Of a stretch of 64,000 nucleotides of DNA, positions 32,198 through 43,542 are shown piece after piece. The stretch is from Aphanomyces cochlioides. Taxonomy: Eukaryota; Oomycota; Saprolegniomycetes; Saprolegniales; Verrucalvaceae. The position numbers were made by a program, and so were the translations under genes. Under the pieces are notes generated by a model. The model was given only the letters and a program-made list of their open reading frames with translations, searched no databases and was not told the origin of the DNA. The DNA is taken from assembly GCA_019828595.1 (NCBI GenBank), contig JAHQRK010000012.1:372001-436000 (forward strand). Direction: 5' to 3'. Numbering within the stretch: the stretch's first letter is position 1; the number at the start of each line of letters is the position of its first letter.

Positions 32198-33025
32198 ATG
32201 CTTGCGCGTCTCTCGTGCAGCCGTCGACGCGTGTCGAGTCGATTAAGTCGCCTTGGAGCAAGAGCATATTCTTCATCATATTCATGGCTGGAATCTCACT
32301 TGATTGATCGATCCATGTGTCGTGACGAGTCTCTGGCGAGCAATGATTTGCAAGTGATGGAAGACGTGATAACGTGTGAAGAGGAAACACTGCTAGCCAA
32401 TGAAGCATCCGCACAGTTGCGACGAAGACGATACGAAGTGAACCACTGGGATCAAGTCATCATCAATTTCAAAGAAATGGAGACTATCAAGTGGAGTCCA
32501 GGTATCGATGAACATACTTGTCTGTGCAAAACTGACGACTTGGAGTAGAGGCTCAACAAGTCCTTGCTCGAGTGCGCGCACTTCCTATTATTCCTCAGGA
32601 TCTGGAGTATTTCTCGGCAGTTCACGTAATCGACTTGGCCGAAGAAGGCTACATCAAACCCCATGTCGATTCCATCAAGGTACATTTCATGAGAACTTCA
32701 CAGTGTCGCTCACCTTGAAATAGTTTTCTGGTCAAATCGTAGCAGGACTTAATTTGCTGTCTCCAGCAGTCATGCGGTTTCAAGAAGAAAATGGCGAGTC
32801 GCGCATCGACTTGAAATTGCCTCGGCGCTCTTTTTATTGCATGCGGTACTTTCTATCATTCGTACATGCAGATTGATTTGTAACAGAGGCGGCGTTCGAT
32901 ATCGATACACCCATGAGATTCTTCCTGGAGTACAAACATTTCAAGGCGAAGCTATACAACGAACGCGGCGTATTTCAATAATGATCCGCGATGTCTTTGT
33001 CCCTCCAGCGACTTCCCAGCCATAG
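32198..33025 (+). CDS. ALKBH7: ALKBH7-like 2-oxoglutarate/Fe(II) dioxygenase, mitochondrial
   Basis: Four exons (32198-32501, 32549-32679, 32724-32845, 32887-33025) give 231 aa. MLARLSCSRRRVSSRLSRL is an Arg/Ser-rich mitochondrial presequence. The core has VHVIDLAEEGYIKPHVDSIKF, whose His and Asp form the HxD iron site, then VAGLNLLSPAVMRF, the distal His in YTHEILP, and the 2-oxoglutarate Arg in RTRRISIM. The unusual IKPHVDS and LLSPxVMR wording is specific to ALKBH7, a mitochondrial member needed for programmed necrosis and fat metabolism in animals and reported to act on mitochondrial RNA. Activity in oomycetes is untested. Confidence 0.9.
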
Positions 33026-33346
33026 ACCAACCGAGTGGACATCGCTCACAGCTAATTCAGTCCTTGTAAGCTACAATACAGCGCTATCTTCGCGTCCAAA
33101 TCCAATCTTAACAGGATCGAAGGTCAAGCACAAAGTGGTTCAGTGAGCGAATAAAGGCAATGGGAATGTTCCATTGAGTCATGCTCGCCAGGGCTCAGTA
33201 CTGTACGGTATACTGAACTACTTTACGTAAATAGGTAAAGCTATGTATTTAGGCCTTTAGAGTCTAATTAGGTGGCATTTCTTATTGCCCTAGGATAAGA
33301 TGTTGTAAATTACACTGGATGATGGAGGATCATTTGGAAAGTTGCC

Positions 33347-36166
33347 ATGGAGTGTCCGGGGACGCCTCGGCCGAGTGACGAAGACGTTCAAGCGATAGTA
33401 GACAAGAGAGGGCTCGTCTTTGGACTTGGAGGAAGCACTGAGTTATACCCGCCGCCATCTCCGAACAGTCCAGCGCGTCCTGTGCCGACTCCTGATCGAA
33501 CGTATCGCTCTCTGTTCCAACAACCCGCCATTGAAGTCCAACCTGCGTATGCCGAAAATGATTGGTATGACTTTCTCTTTCAGCCCGCAAAGCTCCTGGC
33601 GCATACGCAAGCACTCAAAGCAAACCCCGCCTTGACTCCAACTGCCCACGATGTCTTGACGGAGCTCTTGCGCAAGGCGAAACCAGCCAACCCAACGACT
33701 GAACTAACAGCACGTGATCACACGTTGCAATGCTTGGCCGCTTTGGCTGTACTGCAGCTTAAGTTTACATTGGAAGATATCGAGACTACAGTTCCAACGA
33801 ATTTACAGAAAGGACTCATGGACGGCCTTGTCAATTACGCGACGGATCCTCGAGTCTTGAAGCTCCATAATGTCGAGCAGATCACCGTCGAGGAAGCGCA
33901 AATATTGCGAAGTCGGTGGCAATTACGCATCGCGATCAAGAAGATGCATGTGTGTAGTATGACTCTTCCAAGCAAGCTACCCTTGAGCGACAACACGAAA
34001 CCTCCCCCAGATGAAGTCGAGCAATTGCACAGCATTACTGGTCTCCTCCCCATTCCACAACTCTTAGAAGGCTTGCAATCATTTCTCGATTCCAATGAGA
34101 TCTCGGATAGCAATCGTCGCGCGATCAATATGGATTTGGGCGTGTACAACTTTCACAAGAAACAATTTGATGCTGCCCTGGCATGCTTTACTGCGATTCC
34201 TCCTAAAACCGACGACAAGGTCCACTTCATCCATCAATCAACCTTGAACTCTGTGTTGTAGGTTCTGACGGGCTACATTGCCGCTTGTAAGTCGGTCGTC
34301 GGTAAGCCTGAGACCGACTTGGAAGAGCAGCTCTGGCTCTGGTGGGATCAAGGCAAGTTTGATTCACTGGTCGGGCACCTCGAGAAAGAAAATATAAACC
34401 ATGGACGCGGGAAGAATGCATTGTCCGTGCGCTTTCGAAGTCAGCTAGAGTACAGGATCAACCAGAGATTGCGCACCGATGGTCAAGCCGAAGTTGTCGC
34501 GTGGCGCCGCATTCAAATCATCAACGTCATCCACAGCGTACGTTTATTTCTCATGCTCGGGGCTCTCTCAACCTTTGGCGAGTAGTTGCTGGAAAGACAG
34601 CCACAAGTGGCGTCTGCATGGATTGACAGCGCGATTTGCTCATTGCATCGTGTTTTGAAAAGTCCAGACCTTATCGAATTCTTGAGGCAGCACATCGACC
34701 AACTCCCGTCGAAACAACACTTGAAAACGTTCGTGCAAGCTGTAAATCGTGCATTTCCTCAACGCAAGGAAGGGAAAGAGCTCTTCAAGCACACGAAACG
34801 CCAGCGCCTTGTTTATGAAGAACCGACGCCATCATCTACTCCCGTAAAACTGCCTGGAGGTTTGCATTTCATCATTTTGACGTGGCTGTAGGCGTCCTGT
34901 AGCCCGTTGGAAGAAGCGCATCGTCTGCTATCAAATGGAGCATGGACGGAGCTAAAGCAGAAAGCCTGGACATCAACTGACAAAGGTTCATGCCGACTAG
35001 AATGTAAGCACTTAACAACTCTTTTTCCAGACAATGCATCATTTTTCCGCCTGGCCAGTGCTTGCGGCGCACTGATGGAAGCGACGACGAAGTCTTTTCA
35101 CGTCAAGACGATTTTGCAATTGATGGAGGCAGTCGTGAAAGAACTTGTTGAGCGCAAGAACCCCGACAACTTCTACGATTTGCCGCTGTCTGTCCTTGAA
35201 ACTTGCATTTCTCTCGTTGCAGGCATTCTCCAGCGTGCTTACACGCTCAACTTGGTATACTCATTCGATTTTCATCTCTTGACAACGACTGTAGTGCGAA
35301 TACCGAGTCTCGTATGACCTTGTCCCTTATGGGGACTTGGCTGTGCTCGTGGCATTTGCTCCAAATGAACCGAACGCGACAACGGATCCAGTCATGAAAC
35401 TCAACCAAAGTGACTTGGTTCAATTGCATGGCAATTGTCTTGCTGCATTGCTCAAGCGTAGTCCACGAGAACCACGATGGCATTGCGCCTCCGCAGATGT
35501 CTCGATCAATCCAATTGTTTTGCAAAAGCTCTCGTCGGCTGGAGGTACACTGTCCATCCTTGATCTGGCCATACTTAACGGCTGCCCGCAGATTTTAAAT
35601 CGGCGGTGCGGAGTTATTTGGTCGCCGCATCCCTAGCGACGAACTTCTTTTCGCAGTTGGGCGATATGCTCGATCACAGCTCGCTCGTTCGCTTGGTATG
35701 GTTGATTCCCTTGCTGCTGGTTTGAATCCGTGTCTGTAGTCGTTTTGCTTGGTGAAATTGGGAGCTCATGTCGCCGCCGCAGTGTTATATCAAACGTTTC
35801 CAGTGGAAGAAGTCGTCTACGGTTTGCGCATTCTTCAGATCTCGCCACAGCAACACGACACGGCGTTCTTTCAGTACATTTGGGAGGTAACAGTTCCATC
35901 ACTTGCTGCATGGTTCTGACGCCGTGCAAATAGTTTTCTTACTTGGAAACGCTCGTTTATCTCCACACCAAGGGGAAAAATCAAAGGTTCGTCTTGTGCT
36001 TTATTTGAATTCACTCTGGACTAGACATGTCGACATGCTCACTCAATTGATTCAATGCCCTGAATTGAACGCTTCAAATCCACCCCAGAGCAAGAAGGAA
36101 ATGGAGCAACGACTCTTGCGCAGCTATTTTCGTGAGCTTTGTCGGCTCTACCTACCCATTGAATAA
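33347..36166 (+). CDS. INTS8: Integrator complex subunit 8 homologue
   Basis: Ten exons (33347-34219, 34262-34537, 34586-34843, 34892-35003, 35031-35254, 35295-35544, 35592-35695, 35740-35886, 35934-35986, 36025-36166) give 812 aa, somewhat shorter than the animal protein. The N-terminal NDWYDFLFQPAKLLAHT matches the WFEFLLEESLL region of animal INTS8. The middle has TPR-like helices (MDLGVYNFHKKQFDAALACF and FKSAVRSYLVAASLATNFF), and the end has YIWEFSYLETLVYLH and CPELNASNP before a basic tail, as in animals. INTS8 is in the phosphatase (PP2A) module of Integrator, which cleaves snRNAs and dampens paused RNA polymerase II. The fourth intron is only 27 nt (35004-35030) yet has a good polypyrimidine tract. 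Confidence 0.88.
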
Positions 36167-37169
36167 AGATATGCTCATCAAGCACTATGGTGGATTTTCT
36201 TGTACATTTTTGTCCATTATGCAGTTAAGTGTTTGATCTCTACATGGGTGCAATGCTGCCCAGAGCATGAGGTGACTTCGTTCGAGAGAAGTAATGTTGA
36301 ATCCATTGTACAGCTTTTTGTTTCTCCAAAAATTGCTTTTTAGACCTAAGCAGACCTGGAAACCACCAAGCCGTATCAACGCTTATAACTTTCCATGCAT
36401 GTTCTGTCAGCCCTTCTTGAACAACTGCTGAGGAATATCCATGTACGCAAGGCATCTCGAGTTGATGCATCTGCCTCCATCCAGAACAGGCATTTTCAAG
36501 CTGCATCTCGCATACAGTCTTCTCATTGCGTCTCGGCAAAGAAGATCATGTGCGAGATCCCACCTTGTAAATGCCAATTGTGCATTGGCGAATATGATCC
36601 AGCATGACGTATTTCCTTGACATCACCATAACGTTACTTCAACATCAAGGGCAGTCCGATCATTGATGGCGAGAGACATCCACCGAGTCTTCCTTGTTAG
36701 CTCCAAAACTTCTTTCTGTAGAAACGAGGAAGCTGGGCTTTGAAGTGGGGAGCTGCGGCAGACTTCAGCACAGACAGAGCAGGCGGTCACATCAACACAA
36801 ATTCGCAAATGATCCCTTGGGGTTGAAACAATGTGATCTGATTGGCCAGAAAATATCAAAATATAGAAAGATTGCGAAATGATATTGTCTTTTTCACCCA
36901 AATTTGTATTTTTTTACCAAAATCGAATTCTATTCCAAATCGATTCGATCATACTGAAGTCAAGTATAAATGGAAAGTATGGCAAATTAATTACACGTGT
37001 GTCTGGGTGTGTTTTGCGTGAATTAGGTAAATACTCGATTCTGATTGGCTAAGCGATTTGCAGCGATTTCAAAAATCGATTCATTTCGCTCACAATTTCG
37101 AATGAAATTGACAATATTTTGGAGTTTTGATATTGATACTTGGCATTTTGGCGATTTTAGCGATCATCA
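36167..37169. other. 1 kb intergenic, no gene seen
   Basis: A minus-strand open stretch (36240-36539) of about 100 codons has no start context or known domain. The 3' half is AT-rich and must contain the SMN promoter. No TATCCGGATA copy was found. Confidence 0.35.
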
Positions 37170-38106
37170 ATGGCGGAAGCGGTGGATGATACATGGGACG
37201 ACTTGGCGATTCTCAAGGTGCATATTGCAAGCATGGCAAGTCTAATTCAACTTACACTAGGCTTTTGATGCAGCACTGAACAAGCATCGGGCTCCTGCTG
37301 CGTCAGTGGCTGACAACAAGGCCAAAAAGGTAACATCATCCGCAACTACTGCATGTTTGCTTACAAGAATGCTCTAGAAAGCTCAACCTGCTCGACCTTC
37401 GCCCGCACCACACACGCAAGTAAAACAAACTGCCCCATCGCAGTCACCATCATCAAGCACACCTCACGAGGCAACTACATCTTACGCTCAGTACCAACAA
37501 CCGACACCTTCCAATCAACCAACACAATCCTATCCGCCAAGCTACCCCCCGCACGAGACGTCCATTCCGCAGGCTCAATACCAACAACCAACACCACCCT
37601 ATCAACCAATGCCGTCCTATCCACCAAGCTACCCTCCGCACGAGATGTCCATTCCGCACGCTCATCACCAACCTCCTCCCTCTTTTGTACCGCCGCCAAG
37701 CCCAAGCCCATACAATCCACCTGTGTATCATCCGCACATGTTCGAGATGAGTAGACCAGTGTACCCGCCAGAGCATTTCCCCCAAAATCTGCATGGACCC
37801 CCGCCCTCGATGTCCTCATATGCAGATGCATATGCTAGAGCTTATGCACAAGCCATGACGCATGGGGCGCATAATACTGGCTCTCCAGCACTTGCAAATT
37901 TTGCACCGCCTTATCCTTATGGATTCAACAACTCAGTCCCACCTGGTGGGCCAAGTAGTCTTCCCAACGTGCCTGGCTTGTCGATTACACCTATGGAAGG
38001 TGACGATGATTTGACCAAGTTGCTCCTGTCATGGTATCAATCGGGGTACTACGCTGGACGATACAAAGCGTCTCAAGAAATGAAGCGAATGGCGTATTAC
38101 AGATAA
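37170..38106 (+). CDS. SMN1: SMN (survival motor neuron) homologue without Tudor domain
   Basis: Three exons (37170-37217, 37261-37329, 37378-38106) give 281 aa. The start, VDDTWDDLAILKAFDAALNKH, corresponds to the Gemin2-binding helix of SMN (DIWDDTALIKAYDKAV in animals). The end, LTKLLLSWYQSGYYAGRY, is the YG-box oligomerisation helix. Between them is only a Pro/Gln/Tyr/Ser-rich stretch, including a tandem repeat of SYPPSYPPHE.SIP, and no Tudor domain (the aromatic cage WKVGDKC-like block is absent). SMN assembles Sm rings on snRNAs. Fission yeast SMN also lacks a Tudor domain, so this layout is functional elsewhere. It is convergent with RNASEH2C, 82 bp apart. Confidence 0.88.
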
Positions 38107-38188
38107 TTAAGCACACGACTACATCCCTGCATTCATTCGTCATGAATCTACATGTCCAAGTAAGATGTTAATGAGAGATACGGAAATT

Positions 38189-38590
38189 TCATACCGCTGC
38201 AGCATATCGACTCCACGATTTAAGTCGTTGAGCGAGAGCTTCGTGTGACACATTATCTTTGGTCTGCCAGTCAACCAATGTGGCAAAATGGCCATCGAGT
38301 TCCCAAATCGTAGCTGCTGGTTCATCGGACATTGGATTATCGCTTTCGTCTCGGAGTCCTTCATCCGATATGATCAAGCCTGAGTAGCCCAAAGAATGGA
38401 GGTTCACATAGTCCGCTTGGAGGTCTACACCTCGGAATCGAGCGCTGCGGGACTCGTCGTCCACGACAAAATATGTTGATACAGCAGCTTTTCCATCGTA
38501 CTTGACTTTGCAGGGAAGTACATGTACGCGCTCTTCAGCAGCGGGTGGCAATGGACATCGAGTCGCGCAGAGCTTTTGGCGTGTTCCCAT
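38189..38590 (-). CDS. RNASEH2C: ribonuclease H2 subunit C
   Basis: Single exon, 133 aa from MGTRQKLCAT. The opening VHVLPCKVKYDGKAAVSTYF matches the HLLPCxVxxDGxAxVxxYF signature of RNASEH2C, followed by the FRGVDL strand (FRGRxL in animals), the GYSGLIISD strand and a C-terminal FATLVDWQ part (WGLE/Wxxx in animals). With subunits A and B it forms the nuclear RNase H2 complex that removes ribonucleotides from DNA. Further in-frame sequence upstream to 38731 begins with no supported ATG and is not used. Confidence 0.8.
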   Translation of the reverse strand: MGTRQKLCATRCPLPPAAEERVHVLPCKVKYDGKAAVSTYFVVDDESRSARFRGVDLQADYVNLHSLGYSGLIISDEGLRDESDNPMSDEPAATIWELDGHFATLVDWQTKDNVSHEALAQRLKSWSRYAAAV

Positions 38591-38882
38591 TGTACTTGCT
38601 GGAAAAAATAGAAATGACCAATCAAAACGAGCCGATTTTTGGATTTTGGCGCCAAAACAAAAGCGCATTTCCCAAGATCCAATTTTCCAGAATGACGAGC
38701 GCACCAAGACCAAGGGACCCAGGAAAGCCATGCCTTGATGGGAGCTCGTTCGTTATGACGCTAGGATTGTAAGGATTCTGTGCTTTCAAAGTGAACTTGA
38801 TTGAATTACTGTAGCTGGTGTGAAATCGATGAGCTGTATCAAACGCGTCAATCTTTGAGAAGAAGGACAAACCTTTCAAGCC

Positions 38883-39047
38883 ATGAGCAAAGCTAGTTCT
38901 ATTGCACGTTCGATGTCATCTTCGACTCATCACCATGGATTTGCTCCGCACGATTCCAAAGTTCCTCCCGCACCTGGATTCACCGTCCTCTATAAAAACA
39001 TGTTGCACGTTGAGTGTGGACAGGAATGTCCAGGGTGCCACGTTTGA
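38883..39047 (+). CDS. small ORF, 54 aa, unknown
   Basis: The frame MSKASSIARSMSSSTHHHGF starts at a well-placed ATG and ends ECGQECPGCHV. It could be the first exon of a longer gene, because the end is not typical for a domain. No domain recognised. The 650 bp up to the next gene hold further open stretches on the plus strand (39108-39320 and 39302-39610) that could be its later exons, but no consistent splicing was found. Confidence 0.25.
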   Translation: MSKASSIARSMSSSTHHHGFAPHDSKVPPAPGFTVLYKNMLHVECGQECPGCHV

Positions 39048-39699
39048 TTGAACTTTCTCACATTGTACATTTCAAAACAACCTCATTGACAGACTCAATC
39101 TCGACTAGTGAGTTTTCTCCTCATCCAAGGTCGAAGCATCCATGTTTCTCTGAGTGAATTTTGTCGTGCCAGAGACTTCGCTGCTTTTTCTGTCAAGTGT
39201 TGTAACCCAAGATCTGAACAATTGCGACGAGTGACACAACCACGTTCTCCAGCTTCCGGTAGTGTCTTCACTATGGAGAGTAGAGCCTTGGGAGAACACA
39301 CGTGCTGTTTGCGAAGATAGGTTTCGACACAACAACGTGTCCAAAGAATGCCACCATGTTCCATGCAGCCGATGCACCGGTGTCATCGCTCGTCGTCAAT
39401 CGCAGCGGCGGCACTCTGCTCGTTGTGACGACAATCCTGCGCATGGATTGGCTCATTTCAAATGGTGACAACCATACAACCTATGTGGCAAAATGGTATA
39501 CAAATATCAAGTTAATTTTGTTGATATTTATGCTTAGAAGTGATCGTCAGATCTCTTTTCAAGCTACGACGAGTCTACACCAATACATTTATACGAGAAT
39601 ATTTGCATGATATCATGTAACTTGTCGTCGCAACTCTGAAGGCTCGCTCCTCTGCAACGGTTGCAACAACATCGCCAACCTCATTGCGGATGGAAAGTG

Positions 39700-42599
39700 A
39701 TGAAGCGCTTGGCAACCGTCGCCTTTGCCGCTCTCACGGTCTATGCCAAGACCCATAGCCATCACCATAAGCACCACCAAAAGGATCTTGAGAGCGATTT
39801 TGATGACAACATCTATTCTTGCCTGGAGAAGAACCCACCGATCACGATTCGTCAACGTGCAGGTCTGGATGAGCTCGTCGTGAATTGCACTTCAGGACAA
39901 CAGACTTCACCACTCCAGCAAGACTTGTCGATCTCACTAGAAGCAGCAAGCTCAAATGTTGCTACGTCTGTTGTTGAGAACATCAACGCATGGATTGCAG
40001 ATAAAGGCAAGACAACGTCGGAAGTTGAATCCATGTGAGTCTGGGATAAACGGTAGAACTTGTTGACGGTGCACATTGTAGAACGCTTCAAGGATCCAAA
40101 ATCCGTCCAGCATTCGATTTCCGACAAGACTTTACGCCGCTCTCGCATGTCAAGATTCTGTAAGCTCCACGAAACTATAACAACTGATTGTCATGACAGG
40201 TCCATCTCGCATGTCCGAGTCCCAGAGATCAGCCCCAACACGATCAACTTCAAAAGCCTTCGATCTCTGTACGTGTCTTGTGAGAGACTTGACTCATGTC
40301 GTCACCGAAATCATGTAGGACCTGCAGGAAATGCAATATCTCAAGGCTGATTTTGCCCGAAACGAATGTGCTGAAGTCTGTGTACGTTGCTACACAATAG
40401 AATGTCCTGTACTGATGCCTATGCAGCACTTTAGACGGCAATCCAGCGATATCATTGATATCAGAGAAAGGATGGTCAACTGTGATTTCAATGTACATTT
40501 CTCTCTGAGCCCTGTGCTAATATGTTGGTAGATCGTTGACCAACAATGAGCTTGCCTCATTCCCATCATCGCTGCTGAACCTTCCGTCCTTGAAATACTT
40601 GTATGAATCACAGAATCAGTTCCGAAGAGATTAACCACTTCCTTAGAAATTTACGAGGGACGTCATTTCAAAGCTTTAATCTAACGGCCACTCAATTGGA
40701 CCAGCTAAACGCACTGATGACGAAGAAAGTCATCCATTTAGACACTTCCATTTCCTCCGCAACGAAATGCCAATGCGGCTCTTCAGCAGCCCCAACCATT
40801 GTGACTGGAACATACTTGTGCGCTTGTGTGTCGGGAGGTCCGTCAAATTCACCAACTACAGCAAGCCCACCAAAGTCACCACAGTCTTCTGCTCAAACCC
40901 CATCACCTCCGACTACATCCCCATCATTTTCAACTCAAACGGCTCTTTCCTTGCAAAATAGTGGAGGCAGCAGTCAGGCCTCCAACTCTGGCGTCACTGA
41001 CGGCGGTTCAGCGCCAGGGCCATCATCTGCGAGTATTAAATCATCTTCATCGAAGAATTCAACTGAGCTTATTGTGGGTATCGTTGGGGGCATTGTTGCT
41101 GTGGTCCTAGTTGTTGGTATTTTCATCTTCCGCCGCCGCCTCCAAAAGCCAGGGCAATGTCGCGATGATTTGGCCGTCCATTTGAATTCTACAACGAGTA
41201 CAATTGTGTTGCAACCACCTTCGTCGATGCGTCCATCGGTCGTTGTCGCTAACGCGCCAGAATTGCTCATGTCAGACCCTGTAACTGAAGACAGTTCGCG
41301 TGGAAACTCTGTGGCGAATGCGGGGTATCGAGTAGCTCCTGAAGATTTTGTCTATCCACCAAAGAAACTTGCTGGGACCAATCGATACTGGACTAGTCGT
41401 CTTCGCGAAGAAAAAGTCGTCGTGCGGCGATCACACGACATCGCTGATGCCGCTGAGCTCCAAGGATTTGTCGACTCGATCAAGTTCATTGCACAGCATC
41501 CTCATCCATGCCTTGTCGACTTCAAAGGGGTTTACTTTGATGCAAACGACGGTGAATTCTGTGCAATCGTCGAATTCATGGACAAGCGTGGTCTTGGCTC
41601 GGTTTTGTTGGCCCCAAATATCACACTCGACATGACCCAGAAGCGGCTCTTGGCCAAGCAGGTCATCGACGCCGTGGGATACGTCTTTGACGAGTTTGAG
41701 TCGCCCCAACTTCCCTTTTGTTGTGTGAATCTCGACCTTTCAACCAAATCATTTCTCGTGAGAGAACGACAGAAAACTTTGATCACTTACACACTCTCGT
41801 AGGTCAATGGTGCACTCGACTGCAAGATGAATCTGTTTCAATTTACAAAAGCTGCTTGTAATGTGCCAACTCCTCCTCGGCTCGGCGAACACAAATTTAA
41901 ATGGATGCCTCCAGAATGCCTTGCTGTCATGGATGTATGTAAATCTTGTCGTTCCCGCTGCTCATTCTGTCCTCGTAGACGGTCGAATGCTGCACGCTCC
42001 GTGAGCGTGAACCTGCTCTTGTCTTCAAGCTCGGTTTGGTGTTGGGAGAAATCTTTCTCCGCACTCTTTGCTTTTCCCCGCTCGCTAAAGCGAAGGGTTA
42101 CCTTGGGGGCGACACGTATATGCTTCAGCACGTGACGGACACCTCAGACAACAATCCCCTCCTCCACCCCTTCGACTGGACAAACGTTGGCGTCTTCGAA
42201 GACGACGAAGAGGGGTTCAACTTGATTCGAGCATGTTGCTCCCGCAATCCACATGCCCGTCCATCACTTGATGCCCTGCGCATGCATTTCTCCCCCATGG
42301 ATCCTGAAGTTATTCAAACAGCGTCTCGTAGCTTTTTCGTCGAGCAGCAAGAAGCCAAAGACGACGACAGTGTGAACGAAGATAGCGACGGCGATGACGA
42401 CGACGACGATGCGATTGACGAACGACCATTCAAATCGTTTGTTTCTTCGTCTTCGTCCCGCGACCGGCTCGTCCAGTCGTTCCGATCGAGCATTTCATTT
42501 AGCAGTCGGTCAAGCATGGCCAGCAGCCAGACAAGCGAAAACCAGTCGAAACGAGTTCGGAGCTCCACCGCATCATCTGTCGATCGCGTGGATTTGTAA
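39700..42599 (+). CDS. LRR receptor-like TKL pseudokinase 1
   Basis: At least eight exons. MKRLATVAFAALTVYA is a signal peptide, followed by a His-rich stretch. The ectodomain is encoded by short exons that each hold one LRR-like unit (for example ISHVRVPEISPNTINFKSLRSL and LTNNELASFPSSLLNLPSL), always broken inside the last Leu codon. A Cys-rich cap (KCQCGSS...YLCAC), a Ser/Thr/Pro stem and the membrane helix LIVGIVGGIVAVVLVVGIF lead to the cytosolic kinase fold. There the ATP-binding Lys is Arg (VVVRR), the HRD loop reads CCVNLDLSTK and DFG reads NLFQF, so it should be catalytically dead. KWMPPECL keeps the APE-like motif. The C-terminus is acidic then Ser-rich. It may act as a sensor or co-receptor. 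Confidence 0.82.
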
Positions 42600-43542
42600 A
42601 GAGAATCGAACAAGCCAACCCCATGTTTATCACTCTCTTGAGTTGGAGATTCCACTTGACCTGGTCTCATGGACAGTGCTGTCGGGTTTCCGATCGAACA
42701 ACCAGCATCGAATTCATTACACATCTCCAATTCCTTGATCTGGGCAGTGCCTGTTGCATGTTCTTATTGACAACTTCGAGTTTAAACCGCAGAAGATGCG
42801 TCAAATTTGACTGGCATATTAAAACTTCACACGGTTGAAATGTCCATCGTTGGCATACTCTTCCAAATCTCAACGCCCATGCATGCGCTTTCTGCGCTCC
42901 GTCCAGCTCTTGGAGAGATGCAAAAATGCTGCCGAGTACAATGTGTCGACATACCCATTGGGTTTGCAACCCATCCAGGATGCGCTTGGGGTGGCTTGTA
43001 CGTCTTTCAAAGTGACTCACGCGTTTATTGCTCGAAGTAGAAAGGCAGGAAACAACTTGTGCCAATCAATCACAGCCTCGCCGCAGATGCTCTTTCTCAA
43101 CGCAAGGGCGAGATCTATGCGTGCAATCACGAGTCTCTTCGTTTTCCTTTTTACGATAAGTCCATATCCGACGTAGAAACATAGTATGTGGATGCAAACA
43201 ATGTTGCGCAGCGCTCTCTCTTGCTCTTGAGTTTGACAACCGCACAACAAATCAGTTTAGCTGGTCAAATTGAAATTAGACTTGGATAAACTATAGGCCC
43301 GAGCAACCATGTGGTGCCAACGAAAGACTACCGAGGAGAATTTTTTTTATGTGGACGCAGAAAGTATACAAAGGTCAAGTATGAAGGGGCGGGACGGCAA
43401 TAAAAAAACTATATTCAGTTCCCATAGACTGTAAGTAACCAGCGGAAATTAATCCTCTCGAGCATGTATACAAAACCCAAGTTTGCGAGTGGCGCACTTA
43501 CACTTCTGGAGCAACAAGCAGCAAGACAAAGTGGAAGGAGAG
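42600..43542. other. 0.94 kb intergenic, no gene assigned
   Basis: Both strands have open frames over 42667-43176 (132 codons minus, 113 codons plus) that overlap; neither has a recognised domain. The promoter of pseudokinase 2 must be at the right end. Confidence 0.35.

Noticed and set aside
36240..36539. Minus-strand frame of 99 codons
   Set aside because: No recognised domain and no splice partners found.
42667..43176. Overlapping open frames on both strands
   Set aside because: Neither has a known domain, and one must be a shadow; not enough to call a gene.
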